Source: RGIG1927 sp045546275 (GTDB lineage: Bacteria; Bacillota; Clostridia; UMGS1883). From it: DNA of 40,396 nt. Where the stretch lies: NCBI GenBank assembly GCA_045546275.1, contig JAZQCM010000027.1:1-40396 (forward strand), read 5' to 3'. How positions within the stretch are numbered: the first letter of the stretch is position 1; each line of letters opens with the position of its first letter. The position numbers and the translations under genes were made by a program. Under the pieces are notes generated by a model. The model made no database searches. It was given only the letters and a program-made list of their open reading frames with translations, and was not told the DNA's origin. Shown here piece by piece: positions 1 to 8,408 of the stretch.

Positions 1-1
1 T

Positions 2-705
2 GCAGGGGCAAAATACCTTACAGAAATAGAAATAGAGCCTGGTAGGGAAAAAATACCCAATGCAATGTTTGAGGGGTTAAGCAATGTGAAAAGCATAACA
101 ATCCCCGATGGAGTGAAAGAGATTGGTTCTTATGCATTTCAGTGGAGTCCGAATTTAGAAAATGTGTACATTCCCGATTCTGTAACAGTTATTGGTAAGA
201 ATGTTTTTCTTGATTGTGTTAGTCTGAAGAGCATAGCCATACCTGATGGGGTAACACGAATAGACACAAATGTATTTGAGGGTTGTACAAGCCTTACGGA
301 AGTTAAACTGCCGAATACACTGCAGTATTTAGACAACTACGCATTTAGTGGTTGCACAAGCCTTGAGGAAATTGTTTTGCCCAACACCTTGGTGTATCTG
401 GGTCGCCATATATTCGTAGGAACAAGTATAAAGAGCATAACAGTTCCCAAAACGGTAACAAATATAAACGCTGCTCATGGAGGACCCTTTGCAGGGGTAA
501 AATACCTTACAGAAATAGAAATAGAGCCGGGTAGGGAAAAAATACCCAACGCAATGTTTGAGGGGTTAAGCAATGTGAAAAGCATAACAATCCCCGATGG
601 AGTGAAAGAGATTGGTTCTTATGTATTTCAATGGAGTCCGAATTTAGAAAATGTGTACATTCCCGATTCTGTAACAGTTATTGGTAAGAATGCTTTTCTT
701 GATTG
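2..705 (+). repeat. Two near-identical 215-bp copies inside the LRR gene (2-216 and 491-705)
   Basis: Bases 2-216 and 491-705 align without gaps at an offset of 489 bp (163 codons), with about six substitutions, most of them silent. The intervening LRR units are clearly more diverged. This indicates a recent in-frame duplication or gene conversion within the repeat array. The repeat may continue upstream of the window. Confidence 0.9.
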
Positions 706-3376
706 CAATAACCTGACATTGTACTGCCACGAAGGGGCATTGGCAATGACAACAATTGTTGAGGGGGGCACAAAATATGTTATTACTGATGAAATAGCCT
801 CCTATGAGCATTTTGTGTTTGGGGATACTGATTATTATAATACAAAGAATTCAATTACAGGATATATTCCTTTTGAGCTGAAATATAAGGTGAAAGAGGA
901 TGTTGAAATTACAAATAAAAAGATAGTAATGAGAATACCTGACGGTACGGACATTATGTCCGGCACAGTAAAGGTTAACGGAGAAATTTCGACGAATTTT
1001 GAAGTTAACAACAATTTGTTGACAATACCTGTTGAAGAAAATGAAGGCAAGGTAGCATTTTGTGTAAAGCCCTATGAATACGCAAAGATGATTACATACG
1101 CTAAGATGGATTTTAAAGAAAATAGCGTGAACAAGTCGGAAATGATAGGCGTGGTAAACTGTTCTGTGCCTACATTGTCGTTAAAAACTGCCGACAGAAC
1201 AAGCACAGACGTGGTAAGGGTTGAAGGCGTAGCACCACCTGAAGGCGAGGTTGAGCTGTTTTTGGGCGAAACATTGCTTGGCACTGCAGTTGCCAGGAAA
1301 AACGGCAGATACAGCACAGAGGTGGTTATTCCCAACCCTGAAAACTATGGTAAATACACAATAACTGCTACCGCTGAAAAAAACGGCAGTGAATTAAGCG
1401 TTGATTCGACTATTATGTATGAAGACAGTACGCCCATGCTTGAAAGCTTAACTATGAGTTATGGCGACCATACGGATTTTTATGAATACAAACTATTTCC
1501 GTCAGATGGCGCAAAGCCGATAATAGTTTTTAACCCTGCGTACGGCTTTGAATTTAATGCTAAGTTTACAAATCCGGAAAAGGTTAATAGGGTTTATATT
1601 GTAAGCACACGTAATGGTCAGAAGAAATACATGGATGCAACCTGGGATGAGGGCAAAAAGGCTTTTGTGGCAAAGGGCAATTTTGACCCTGAAAACCCGC
1701 AATATGTTCCCGGAGAAATAGCGGTTGAATACACAAAGAAAAGAGGGGTTGTGCCAATAGAGGAAGCCTTTGATGCTGAAAGAATTATCGCACGTATTCC
1801 TGACGGAATGTTGGATTGTACAACTAATGTGCTGGAGAATACAGACACATCTTATAAGGCTGAAATTGAAGTTTCGGAAGAGCTCAGAGAGGTGTACGGC
1901 GACAAGATGACATTCGACGTTACAACGGAGGATATGGATTACAGCAATATTCCCATGGAAGATTTGCTTATAAACGACGATGAGTATTATTCATATTATG
2001 TTGAAGATAACGGCAGAAGGTATGTTTTAAACATTAACAGAGATATGACAGAGGAGCTCAGTATGAAGGTTCACAGTATAGGCACGAAAAAGCTGTGGAA
2101 ATATACTGTTAAGGTTTTGAAGAAAAGCGCAAACACCTATGAGGGCGCAAGTATGGTTGACGCTGTCTACAAAGGAACAAGAGTTGCAGGCTTGATTATG
2201 GACATGTATGAAATTGAAAGCGACGACAATACGTTAAGAGAAAGAATCAAAACCAGCAGCATGACCCCGGAAGAAAAGCAAGTTGCACTGGACAAAGCAG
2301 ATGAACTTAAAACCGACAGAGGCGTTTTTGGAATAACCACGTTTGCAATGGCAACGCTGGCGGGTGCGGCTGGTGGCCCTCCAGGAATGGTGTTCGGAGC
2401 CATGGTTGGCGCATTAGGTTTAGTGTCGAGCTTTTTCTGGGATTACAGAATGGCAAATATTTTAGAATGCGAGTTCAGCTTCTTTGGCAACTTTATTGTT
2501 GACCCCAGCGGATATGTGTACGAAGCAATACCTTCCAATCGTCTTGCAGGAGTAAGCGCAACGGCATATTGGATTGCACCCGAATATATTGACGAAAACG
2601 GAGTTGGGGACCAGTTACAGGCTGCCAAATGGGATGCATCTCAATACGACCAGGTTAACCCCTTGACAACTGATGCTAACGGACAGTACGCATGGGACGT
2701 TCCCGAAGGCTTGTGGCAGGTTGTGTTTGAAAAGGATGGCTATGAAACCGTGAAGTCTGAATGGCTCCCGGTGCCTCCGCCACAAACAGAGGTGAACATG
2801 TGCATGGTTTCATACAATGCGCCGAAGATTGAAAGTGCACTTTGGAACGGAGAAAAGCTTACGCTGGTGTTCGACAAGCCGATTGTCGCCGAAACTGTTA
2901 ATAACCTTTTAATAGAAAACCGAAAGGGAGAGAAGGTTTCGGGCGAGGTTAAATATGATGCCGAGCTCTACAATGAGGAAATCCCTGTGTGCAAGACTTT
3001 TGTTTTTGACTGTAGCGACGACCCGCTTTATGTAAAGGTTAACGGACAGGTTGTAAGCTATGTAAATGTGGGAATGGAAGAAGAAACTGTAGAAATTGTA
3101 TATTCAGGAAATTTTGTGCGCTATGATAATGCGGACAAAACAGTAACAATTGCAAGCGAGGAAGAATATACAAATGCTTACATTTGCGTTGCGGCCTACA
3201 GTGGTGACGAGCTGGTTTGTGCAAAAACTGCAACACAAAACATTAAAGTGGGAAGAAACATGATGGTGTTTGATGGTTTTGAAACCAATACAGCAGACAC
3301 TGTAAAGGTTATGATTTGGGAAAAGAAAGAAAACATAAACCCGTTGTTTGAAGCCCTTGAGGTAAAATTAAACTAA
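2..3376 (+). CDS. Secreted leucine-rich-repeat (BspA-like) surface protein, 5' truncated by the window edge
   Basis: The frame is open from base 2, so the true start, and presumably a signal peptide, lie outside the window; 1124 codons are visible. The N-terminal part (to about base 700) is a run of LRR_5/BspA-type repeats with the recurring core 'SITIPDGVKEIGSYAF'. Next come Ig-like beta domains around bases 1150-1430 ('VEGVAPPEGEVELF'), a hydrophobic Gly/Ala segment at about 2330-2450, and a carboxypeptidase-regulatory-like module near 2500-2810 ('YAWDVPEGLWQVVFEKDGYE', 'WLPVPPPQTEVN'). That module is common in very large clostridial exported proteins. The C-terminal stretch ('NTADTVKVMIWEKKENINPL') is also typical of such proteins. 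No LPXTG, dockerin or S-layer motif ends the protein, so the mode of retention is unknown. The likely role is cell-surface binding or adhesion, inferred from the family only. Confidence 0.85.
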   Translation, partial: AGAKYLTEIEIEPGREKIPNAMFEGLSNVKSITIPDGVKEIGSYAFQWSPNLENVYIPDSVTVIGKNVFLDCVSLKSIAIPDGVTRIDTNVFEGCTSLTEVKLPNTLQYLDNYAFSGCTSLEEIVLPNTLVYLGRHIFVGTSIKSITVPKTVTNINAAHGGPFAGVKYLTEIEIEPGREKIPNAMFEGLSNVKSITIPDGVKEIGSYVFQWSPNLENVYIPDSVTVIGKNAFLDCNNLTLYCHEGALAMTTIVEGGTKYVITDEIASYEHFVFGDTDYYNTKNSITGYIPFELKYKVKEDVEITNKKIVMRIPDGTDIMSGTVKVNGEISTNFEVNNNLLTIPVEENEGKVAFCVKPYEYAKMITYAKMDFKENSVNKSEMIGVVNCSVPTLSLKTADRTSTDVVRVEGVAPPEGEVELFLGETLLGTAVARKNGRYSTEVVIPNPENYGKYTITATAEKNGSELSVDSTIMYEDSTPMLESLTMSYGDHTDFYEYKLFPSDGAKPIIVFNPAYGFEFNAKFTNPEKVNRVYIVSTRNGQKKYMDATWDEGKKAFVAKGNFDPENPQYVPGEIAVEYTKKRGVVPIEEAFDAERIIARIPDGMLDCTTNVLENTDTSYKAEIEVSEELREVYGDKMTFDVTTEDMDYSNIPMEDLLINDDEYYSYYVEDNGRRYVLNINRDMTEELSMKVHSIGTKKLWKYTVKVLKKSANTYEGASMVDAVYKGTRVAGLIMDMYEIESDDNTLRERIKTSSMTPEEKQVALDKADELKTDRGVFGITTFAMATLAGAAGGPPGMVFGAMVGALGLVSSFFWDYRMANILECEFSFFGNFIVDPSGYVYEAIPSNRLAGVSATAYWIAPEYIDENGVGDQLQAAKWDASQYDQVNPLTTDANGQYAWDVPEGLWQVVFEKDGYETVKSEWLPVPPPQTEVNMCMVSYNAPKIESALWNGEKLTLVFDKPIVAETVNNLLIENRKGEKVSGEVKYDAELYNEEIPVCKTFVFDCSDDPLYVKVNGQVVSYVNVGMEEETVEIVYSGNFVRYDNADKTVTIASEEEYTNAYICVAAYSGDELVCAKTATQNIKVGRNMMVFDGFETNTADTVKVMIWEKKENINPLFEALEVKLN

Positions 3377-3377
3377 T

Positions 3378-3411
3378 AAAAAAGCTCTCAAGTTAATCTT
3401 GAGAGCTTTTT
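3378..3411. terminator. Bidirectional intrinsic terminator
   Basis: A-rich arm, 10-bp stem AGCTCTCAAG/CTTGAGAGCT with loop TTAAT, and a T-run. It lies between the convergent ends of the LRR gene and the ArAE-like gene and can serve both strands. Confidence 0.9.
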
Positions 3412-3412
3412 G

Positions 3413-3961
3413 TTAGTTTGTTTTAATATTAAATTTTTGCATTACTTTTACCACTTTTTCACGGGGGAAGAAAAGGTTAATGAGTAGTGCTACGATTACA
3501 CCAATGCCTGTGTCAATAATGCGGTTTAAGGAGTAGGACACATAGGTTGCAACAGGTGTGTTGAACAAAATAATGCACAGCACCACGCCGCCGGGCTGGA
3601 TGCCGCCGGGCCACTTGAAAACCTGGCAGAAAAGAATTAGAAGAATAACCCCAAAAAAGAGAATTAAAAGCATTACAGGGTCAAAATGGATGTTGGGGAA
3701 AAAGCCTTCGGGGCGGAAAATTATGTACACTCTGAAAAGCGCCATGCCTAAAATGCCGCCGATAACGGTGCCGTAAAAACGGTTGCCGCCGTTAAGCCAG
3801 GAATTTTCCATGTCGCTGCCTGTGCCGAAAATTGCACCAATGCAGGCAAAGGTGGGGTTGCGACCAATTAAAAAATACACAAGGGCGCAGACTGTTGCCG
3901 CAATTGCGGTTTTAATACTGCGCATACCTACGTGGAACTGAAATCTTTCTTTTTTCTGCAC
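3413..3961 (-). CDS. Aromatic acid exporter (ArAE/FUSC-like) family membrane protein
   Basis: Small integral membrane protein of about 182 aa. Hydrophobic helices cover most of the length, with the family-like segments 'GMRSIKTAIAATVCALVYFL' at the N-terminus and 'RIIDTGIGVIVALLINLFFP' near the C-terminus. Members of ArAE/FUSC are proposed to export aromatic acids or similar compounds; the substrate here is unknown. The start is probably the GTG at 3961, because GAGGTG lies 6 nt upstream. An in-frame GTG at 3970 is possible but would overlap that site. It follows the MATE gene by about 50 bp on the same strand, so the two are probably co-transcribed and end at the terminator at 3378-3411. Confidence 0.75.
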   Translation of the reverse strand: MQKKERFQFHVGMRSIKTAIAATVCALVYFLIGRNPTFACIGAIFGTGSDMENSWLNGGNRFYGTVIGGILGMALFRVYIIFRPEGFFPNIHFDPVMLLILFFGVILLILFCQVFKWPGGIQPGGVVLCIILFNTPVATYVSYSLNRIIDTGIGVIVALLINLFFPREKVVKVMQKFNIKTN

Positions 3962-4012
3962 GAAAAACACCTCGATGTAAGTAATTTCTTTAATTAATAT
4001 AGCACGGATGGC

Positions 4013-5377
4013 TTAGCTTTGCAAGGGATTCCATTTGCCTTTTTTGTAATAAATGCCAAACATTACAAAAAGGAAAAGGTTGTGGGCAATCATACAACCC
4101 CAGGCGGAAACAAGGCTTAAGTTAAAAATATTTACACAAATAAAGGTGCCCACGTTTCGGATAATCCACATGCCGAAAAGGTTGATTTTAAGTGGCACAA
4201 CTGTTTCGCCAACTCCCTGCAAGATGCCCTCAATAATAATTGAAACGCCGTAAATAGGCTCGGAAAGTGCAACCATTCGTAAAATGATAACGCAAAGGGA
4301 AATAACCTGACTGTCCTTTGAAAAAAGAGAGGTTAACCCAGGTGCAAAAATGAAAAGCATTGCACCTGAAAAAACCATGAGGCACAGCTCAATTTTTACA
4401 ATGAGAGTGGTGTAGGATTGCATTTTCTTTTTGTTGCCCTCGCCCCAGGCGTTGCCCGAAAGGGTTGCCGCAGCAGTTTGCATGCCGTAGGCAGGAATGT
4501 AGAAAAGCGATTCCACGGTGTTGGCAACGGTGTGCGCCGCAGTGGAAATTTGCCCTAAGGAATTAATCATTGATGCAAAAATTACATAGCCTAAGCTTGT
4601 GGTGAAGCGCTGAAGCATGTTGGGAAATGCAATTTTTAAACATGGGGACAAAATTTCCATGTTGAATTTAAAGCTTTGCCCCTTGGGGGAAATGGTTTTG
4701 TGGTTGAAAAAAGCAATTGTTATATAAATGCCGCCCACAGTAAATGCTATTGCCGAGGCAATTGCCGCACCTATTACCCCTAAGCCAAAGCCGGGGATAA
4801 TGAAAGACGCACCAAAAAGGTGCACGCTTCTTTTTCCGAATATGAAAAAGAAGTTTAATGTAACGTTTACAATGTTCATGATTATGCCTGCATACATTGG
4901 GGTTTTGCTGTCGCCCGAGGCACGCAGAAGTGTGCCGAAAATGATTGTTGCCGAGCGGAAAAGCATAGGCAGGTACAAAATTAAAAAGTAGGTGGAGGTG
5001 AGGGAAAGAATTTCTTTATCCACCTGTAGCCAAAGGGGCAAAAAAGGGGAAATGGAGGCTGTTAAAAGTGTGAAAAAAATACCAACAATTAAACAGCACA
5101 AGGTAGCCTGCGCTGAAATTTTTTTGGCTTTATCTTCCTCCTTTGCGCCAAGTGCCCTTGCAATGTGTGACAAAAAGCCAATGCCCAAGGCTGAAATGGT
5201 ACTGCCCACAAGCCAGTTGACGGTTACCGTGCTTCCAACAGCGGCGGTGGCGTAGGTGCCCAAAGAGCCAACCATGGCTGTGTCAATATACTGCACTAAG
5301 GTTTGCATGAGCTGTTCAAGCATTGTGGGAAGAGCCAGTGACATTATTAAAGAAAATGAGTTTTTATTGTTTTTCAT
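4013..5377 (-). CDS. MATE family efflux transporter
   Basis: 454 aa, the normal MATE length, with about 12 predicted membrane helices in two homologous halves. The N-terminus 'ALPTMLEQLMQTLVQYIDTA' is the standard MATE opening (P and Q in helix 1, then VDTAMVG-like). The family exchanges Na+ or H+ for drugs or metabolic cations across the cytoplasmic membrane. Specificity cannot be read from sequence. It has its own consensus promoter at 5409-5437 and is divergent from the NSS transporter gene. The downstream ArAE-like gene may act in the same export unit. Confidence 0.93.
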   Translation of the reverse strand: MKNNKNSFSLIMSLALPTMLEQLMQTLVQYIDTAMVGSLGTYATAAVGSTVTVNWLVGSTISALGIGFLSHIARALGAKEEDKAKKISAQATLCCLIVGIFFTLLTASISPFLPLWLQVDKEILSLTSTYFLILYLPMLFRSATIIFGTLLRASGDSKTPMYAGIIMNIVNVTLNFFFIFGKRSVHLFGASFIIPGFGLGVIGAAIASAIAFTVGGIYITIAFFNHKTISPKGQSFKFNMEILSPCLKIAFPNMLQRFTTSLGYVIFASMINSLGQISTAAHTVANTVESLFYIPAYGMQTAAATLSGNAWGEGNKKKMQSYTTLIVKIELCLMVFSGAMLFIFAPGLTSLFSKDSQVISLCVIILRMVALSEPIYGVSIIIEGILQGVGETVVPLKINLFGMWIIRNVGTFICVNIFNLSLVSAWGCMIAHNLFLFVMFGIYYKKGKWNPLQS

Positions 5378-5408
5378 AGGTGATGCTCTTTCTTGTAAAT
5401 ATACTTAA

Positions 5409-5437
5409 ATTATAGTAAAGAATTGAAAAGATGTCAA
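5409..5437 (-). promoter_or_regulatory. Sigma-A promoter of the MATE gene
   Basis: On the minus strand TTGACA (5432-5437) and TATAAT (5409-5414) are separated by exactly 17 bp. This is a full consensus match, 32 bp before the start codon. Confidence 0.88.
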
Positions 5438-5454
5438 TAAAAGGGAGTTTTTTG

Positions 5455-5482
5455 TTGCATTTTATTATTTTTGTGGTATAAT
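5455..5482 (+). promoter_or_regulatory. Sigma-A promoter of the NSS transporter gene
   Basis: TTGCAT (5455-5460), 16-bp spacer, then TATAAT (5477-5482) preceded by TGG, an extended -10. It lies 38 bp before the ATG, with AAGGAGAG as the ribosome binding site. Confidence 0.8.
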
Positions 5483-5519
5483 GGCTAAGGATTAAAAAAT
5501 TTAATTAAGGAGAGAGAAA

Positions 5520-6944
5520 ATGGAACAGAAAAAAAGTAGTTTCACAGGGTCTATCGGTTTTGTTCTTGCGGCGGCAGGCAGTGCGGTGGGTCTTGGTAAT
5601 ATCTGGAGATTCCCTTACCTTGCGGCAAAGCATGGTGGCGGTTTGTTCCTTCTTGTTTATATTGCACTTGTTTTGCTTTTCGGCTTTGCACTTCTTTTGA
5701 CTGACATTGCAATTGGCAGAAGAACAGGTATGAATGCAGGTAACGCATATGGCGCAATTAATAAAAAGTGGAAATGGGTAGGTCATTTAACCTTTTTAGT
5801 GCCCTCCATTATCCTTATGTACTATGTTGTTATCGGTGGCTGGATTTTAAAGTATATTGTTGAGTTTTTAACCTTTAACGGTGCAGAGGTTGCTCAGGAC
5901 GGATATTTTACTTCGTTTATAACAAGCCCTGTGGCACCTATTGTGTTTATGCTTATTTACCTTGCACTTACAGCAACAGTTGTGTATGCAGGTGTTGAAA
6001 AGGGTATTGAAAAGTTTTCCAAAATTGTAATGCCCATACTTCTTCTTATGATTATAGGTATTGCGGTTTTTGCACTTACTCTTTCTCACACTGATGTTGA
6101 AGGTGTTACAAGAACAGGTCTTCAGGGTGCAATGGTGTACCTTGTTCCAAATGTTGAAGGCCTTACATTAAGTAAGTTTATTGACGTTGTGCTGGACGCT
6201 GCAACACAGATGTTTTATTCACTTTCTGTTGCAATGGGTATTATGATTACCTACGGTTCTTATGTTAAGAAGGATGTAAATCTTTCCAAGTCTGTTACTC
6301 AAATTCAGCTTTTTGACACAATGATTGCTTGCCTTGCAGGCTTTATGGTTATCCCTGCGGTGTTTGCATTCTCCGGTATGGAGGGCATGACAGCAGGCCC
6401 CGGACTTATGTTTATTGCTCTTCCCAAGGTTTTCAACCAGATGGGTGTTGCAGGTAATATTGTTGGTATTATTTTCTTTATTATGGTTGCCTTTGCGGCA
6501 TTAACAAGCTCTGTTTCCATTATGGAAACAGTTGTTGCAAGCTGTATGGAATACTTTAAGAAAACCCGTAAGCAGATGAGCCTTTTTGTAAGCGTTGTGG
6601 CTGCAATTTGTGCAATTGTGGTTTGCATGGGCTACAATGTGTTCTATTTTGAGCTCACACTTCCCAACGGTACCGTAGGTCAGATTCTTGACATTTTTGA
6701 CTATGTAAGTAACAGCGTTTTAATGCCCTTTATTACAGTTTTAACCTGTATTCTTATTGGCTGGATTGCAAAACCCAAGTGGGTTATTGAAGAGGTTGAA
6801 TCCTCGGGACATAAGTTCAACAAAAAAGCTCTTTTCACAATTGTTGTTAAGTATGTGGCTCCTGTTGTTATGACAGTGCTCTTGCTTGATGCTCTCGGCT
6901 TGTTCGACCCTGTTGTAAATTTTGTTACAAGCTTATTTGCGTAA
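5520..6944 (+). CDS. Sodium-dependent transporter, neurotransmitter:sodium symporter (NSS/SNF) family
   Basis: 474 aa. The N-terminus contains the NSS signature 'GSAVGLGNIWRFPYLA' in helix 1, with the unwound Gly-rich segment that binds Na+ and substrate, followed by 'HGGGLFLLVY'. About 11-12 hydrophobic helices follow, including 'AFAALTSSVSIMETVVA' (helix 8), which lines the sodium sites in this family. Bacterial homologues (LeuT, Tyt1 types) import amino acids with Na+. The substrate is not predictable. It is monocistronic, with a strong promoter and SD upstream and a terminator directly downstream. Confidence 0.95.
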   Translation: MEQKKSSFTGSIGFVLAAAGSAVGLGNIWRFPYLAAKHGGGLFLLVYIALVLLFGFALLLTDIAIGRRTGMNAGNAYGAINKKWKWVGHLTFLVPSIILMYYVVIGGWILKYIVEFLTFNGAEVAQDGYFTSFITSPVAPIVFMLIYLALTATVVYAGVEKGIEKFSKIVMPILLLMIIGIAVFALTLSHTDVEGVTRTGLQGAMVYLVPNVEGLTLSKFIDVVLDAATQMFYSLSVAMGIMITYGSYVKKDVNLSKSVTQIQLFDTMIACLAGFMVIPAVFAFSGMEGMTAGPGLMFIALPKVFNQMGVAGNIVGIIFFIMVAFAALTSSVSIMETVVASCMEYFKKTRKQMSLFVSVVAAICAIVVCMGYNVFYFELTLPNGTVGQILDIFDYVSNSVLMPFITVLTCILIGWIAKPKWVIEEVESSGHKFNKKALFTIVVKYVAPVVMTVLLLDALGLFDPVVNFVTSLFA

Positions 6945-6961
6945 TATGGAAATTTAAGTTA

Positions 6962-6988
6962 AAAAAGCTCGCCTTGTGCGAGCTTTTT
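6962..6988 (+). terminator. Intrinsic terminator after the NSS transporter
   Basis: 11-bp stem AAAAAGCTCGC/GCGAGCTTTTT with loop CTTGT and a terminal T-run. Confidence 0.92.
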
Positions 6989-7007
6989 CGCGTTATTTGG
7001 GGGATTG

Positions 7008-7043
7008 TGACGAAAATAATTGGAAAATATTTCCAATTATTTT
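7008..7043. promoter_or_regulatory. Candidate spo0A operator: 14-bp perfect inverted repeat with adjoining 0A-like box
   Basis: 7013-7026 (AAAATAATTGGAAA) and 7030-7043 are exact inverse complements around ATA. A TGACGAA (7008-7014), matching the core TGNCGAA of 0A boxes, overlaps the left arm. The palindrome lies directly upstream of the spo0A -35. It has no T-run beyond its own arm and sits after a good terminator, so an operator is more likely than a terminator. The binding protein is unknown. Confidence 0.5.
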
Positions 7044-7054
7044 CAAATAAACAC

Positions 7055-7083
7055 TTGATAAAACTGGAAATAAATGGTAATAT
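7055..7083 (+). promoter_or_regulatory. Promoter of spo0A
   Basis: TTGATA (7055-7060), 17-bp spacer, TAATAT (7078-7083) preceded by TGG (extended -10). It looks like a sigma-A promoter; no sigma-H-type element was recognised. Confidence 0.7.
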
Positions 7084-7127
7084 ATACCCGAAGAACGAAA
7101 AAACGATTATTTACAGGAGGAGTTTAT

Positions 7128-7910
7128 ATGGAGAATATGATTAAAGTGGTTATTGCCGACGACAACAAGGAGGTGCGAAACAGCATTTCGGGGTATCTTG
7201 CCCAGAAAAAGGACATGACGGTGGTTGCCGCTTTGTGTGACGGCAAGGAGGTTTTTGAAAGAGTTAACGAAACAGGTGCGGATGTGGTGCTTTTGGATGT
7301 TATTATGCCAAACCTGGACGGAATAGGCGTACTTAAAAAGCTGATGGAAAACAAAAGCGAAAAACGCCCTGTTATAATTATGATGGCAGAGAGCATTAAC
7401 GATTCCATTTTTACAGCCTGCCTTGAATTAGGTGCAGACTATTTTATGATAAAGCCCTTTGACATGGAGCTTTTGTACGAAAGAATAAGCCTTTTGTGCA
7501 AGAAAATACCTGTTAAAAGGCGGGACGGAATTGCCTACGACAAATCACGTCCCTCGGAAAGGATTTTGGAAATTTCGGTTACAAACACAATCCATGCTGT
7601 GGGTGTGCCTGCAAATATTAAAGGCTATCAGTATTTAAGAGATGCGATTATTATGAGTATTAACGATACTGAACTGATTAATGCTGTTACAAAGCAGCTT
7701 TATCCTCTTGTTGCCGAAAAGCACAACACCTCGCCTTCAAGGGTTGAAAGAGCAATCCGCCATGCAATTGAGGTTGCCTGCGTGAGAGGCAACGAGGATG
7801 AATTGTATAACCTTTTTGGCTACACCGTGAACAATGCAAAGGGCAAGCCCACCAACAGCGAATTTATTGCAATGATTGCAGATAAATTAAGACTGGAAAT
7901 GGTTTCTTAA
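7128..7910 (+). CDS. spo0A: Sporulation master response regulator Spo0A
   Basis: 260 aa from the ATG at 7128, chosen because AGGAGG lies 7 nt upstream; longer readings lack this. Receiver domain about residues 4-120 with acidic pocket D11/D12, phospho-acceptor D57 ('LLDVIMPN') and K109 ('IKPF'). The C-terminal Spo0A DNA-binding domain (about 150-258) carries the family signatures 'IKGYQYLRDAI', 'SRVERAIRHAIEVA' and 'KGKPTNSEFIAMIADKLRLE'. Phosphorylated Spo0A binds 0A boxes and switches on sporulation. Odd points: the usual receiver Thr/Ser before Ala (beta-4) is Met86, and spoIVB, a common upstream neighbour in Firmicutes, is not present. The gene stands alone between two terminators. Confidence 0.96.
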   Translation: MENMIKVVIADDNKEVRNSISGYLAQKKDMTVVAALCDGKEVFERVNETGADVVLLDVIMPNLDGIGVLKKLMENKSEKRPVIIMMAESINDSIFTACLELGADYFMIKPFDMELLYERISLLCKKIPVKRRDGIAYDKSRPSERILEISVTNTIHAVGVPANIKGYQYLRDAIIMSINDTELINAVTKQLYPLVAEKHNTSPSRVERAIRHAIEVACVRGNEDELYNLFGYTVNNAKGKPTNSEFIAMIADKLRLEMVS

Positions 7911-7934
7911 GAGTTTAATTAGTGTCGGGGTATA

Positions 7935-7966
7935 AAAAAACAACGTGTGAAAACACGTTGTTTTTT
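7935..7966. terminator. Bidirectional terminator between spo0A and the Thr/Ser exporter genes
   Basis: 14-bp stem AAAAAACAACGTGT/ACACGTTGTTTTTT with loop GAAA. It sits between convergent gene ends. Confidence 0.93.
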
Positions 7967-7967
7967 G

Positions 7968-8408
7968 TTATTTTATTTCTTTGTAGTTACGTATGCATTT
8001 CATAATGGTGTTCACAAACACAATGCCTAAAAGGATTGCGCCGATTGTTCTGCCTGTGGCGGAAAAGAAGGAAAGCGCCTTTCGTAATTCACCCTGGAAA
8101 AATGCCTCGATTGTGTAGTAAAGGCTTGAACCCGGAACAAGAGGCAAAATTGTGGGAATGAGAAACACCGTAACTGGTGCTTTGATTTTCTTTGCTAAAA
8201 ATTCCGACACAAATGCCGCAAAAAGCGAAGCAATGAAATTTGCCAGAAAATCCGCAATGGAAAAATGGCAGGCAATAAGGTAAATTGAATAGCAGCATGC
8301 TGTTGATAGTGCAATAATTGGCAGGCGGTCAAGCCTTAAACGGAGCATGAGAGCAAAGCCAACGGTACCCATTACTGCCGCAAGAACAATTATAATATTT
8401 TCTACCAT
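7968..8408 (-). CDS. Threonine/serine exporter subunit, ThrE_2 (DUF3815, YjjB-like)
   Basis: 146 aa with about four or five hydrophobic helices. The pattern 'PTILPLVPGSSLYYTIEAFF' is the signature proline/glycine loop of the ThrE second half. It overlaps the end of the upstream DUF1212 gene by 7 bp, so the two are translationally coupled. Together they form the split version of the ThrE exporter (YjjP + YjjB), which exports small amino or dicarboxylic acids. The substrate is inferred from family annotation only. Confidence 0.85.
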   Translation of the reverse strand: MVENIIIVLAAVMGTVGFALMLRLRLDRLPIIALSTACCYSIYLIACHFSIADFLANFIASLFAAFVSEFLAKKIKAPVTVFLIPTILPLVPGSSLYYTIEAFFQGELRKALSFFSATGRTIGAILLGIVFVNTIMKCIRNYKEIK

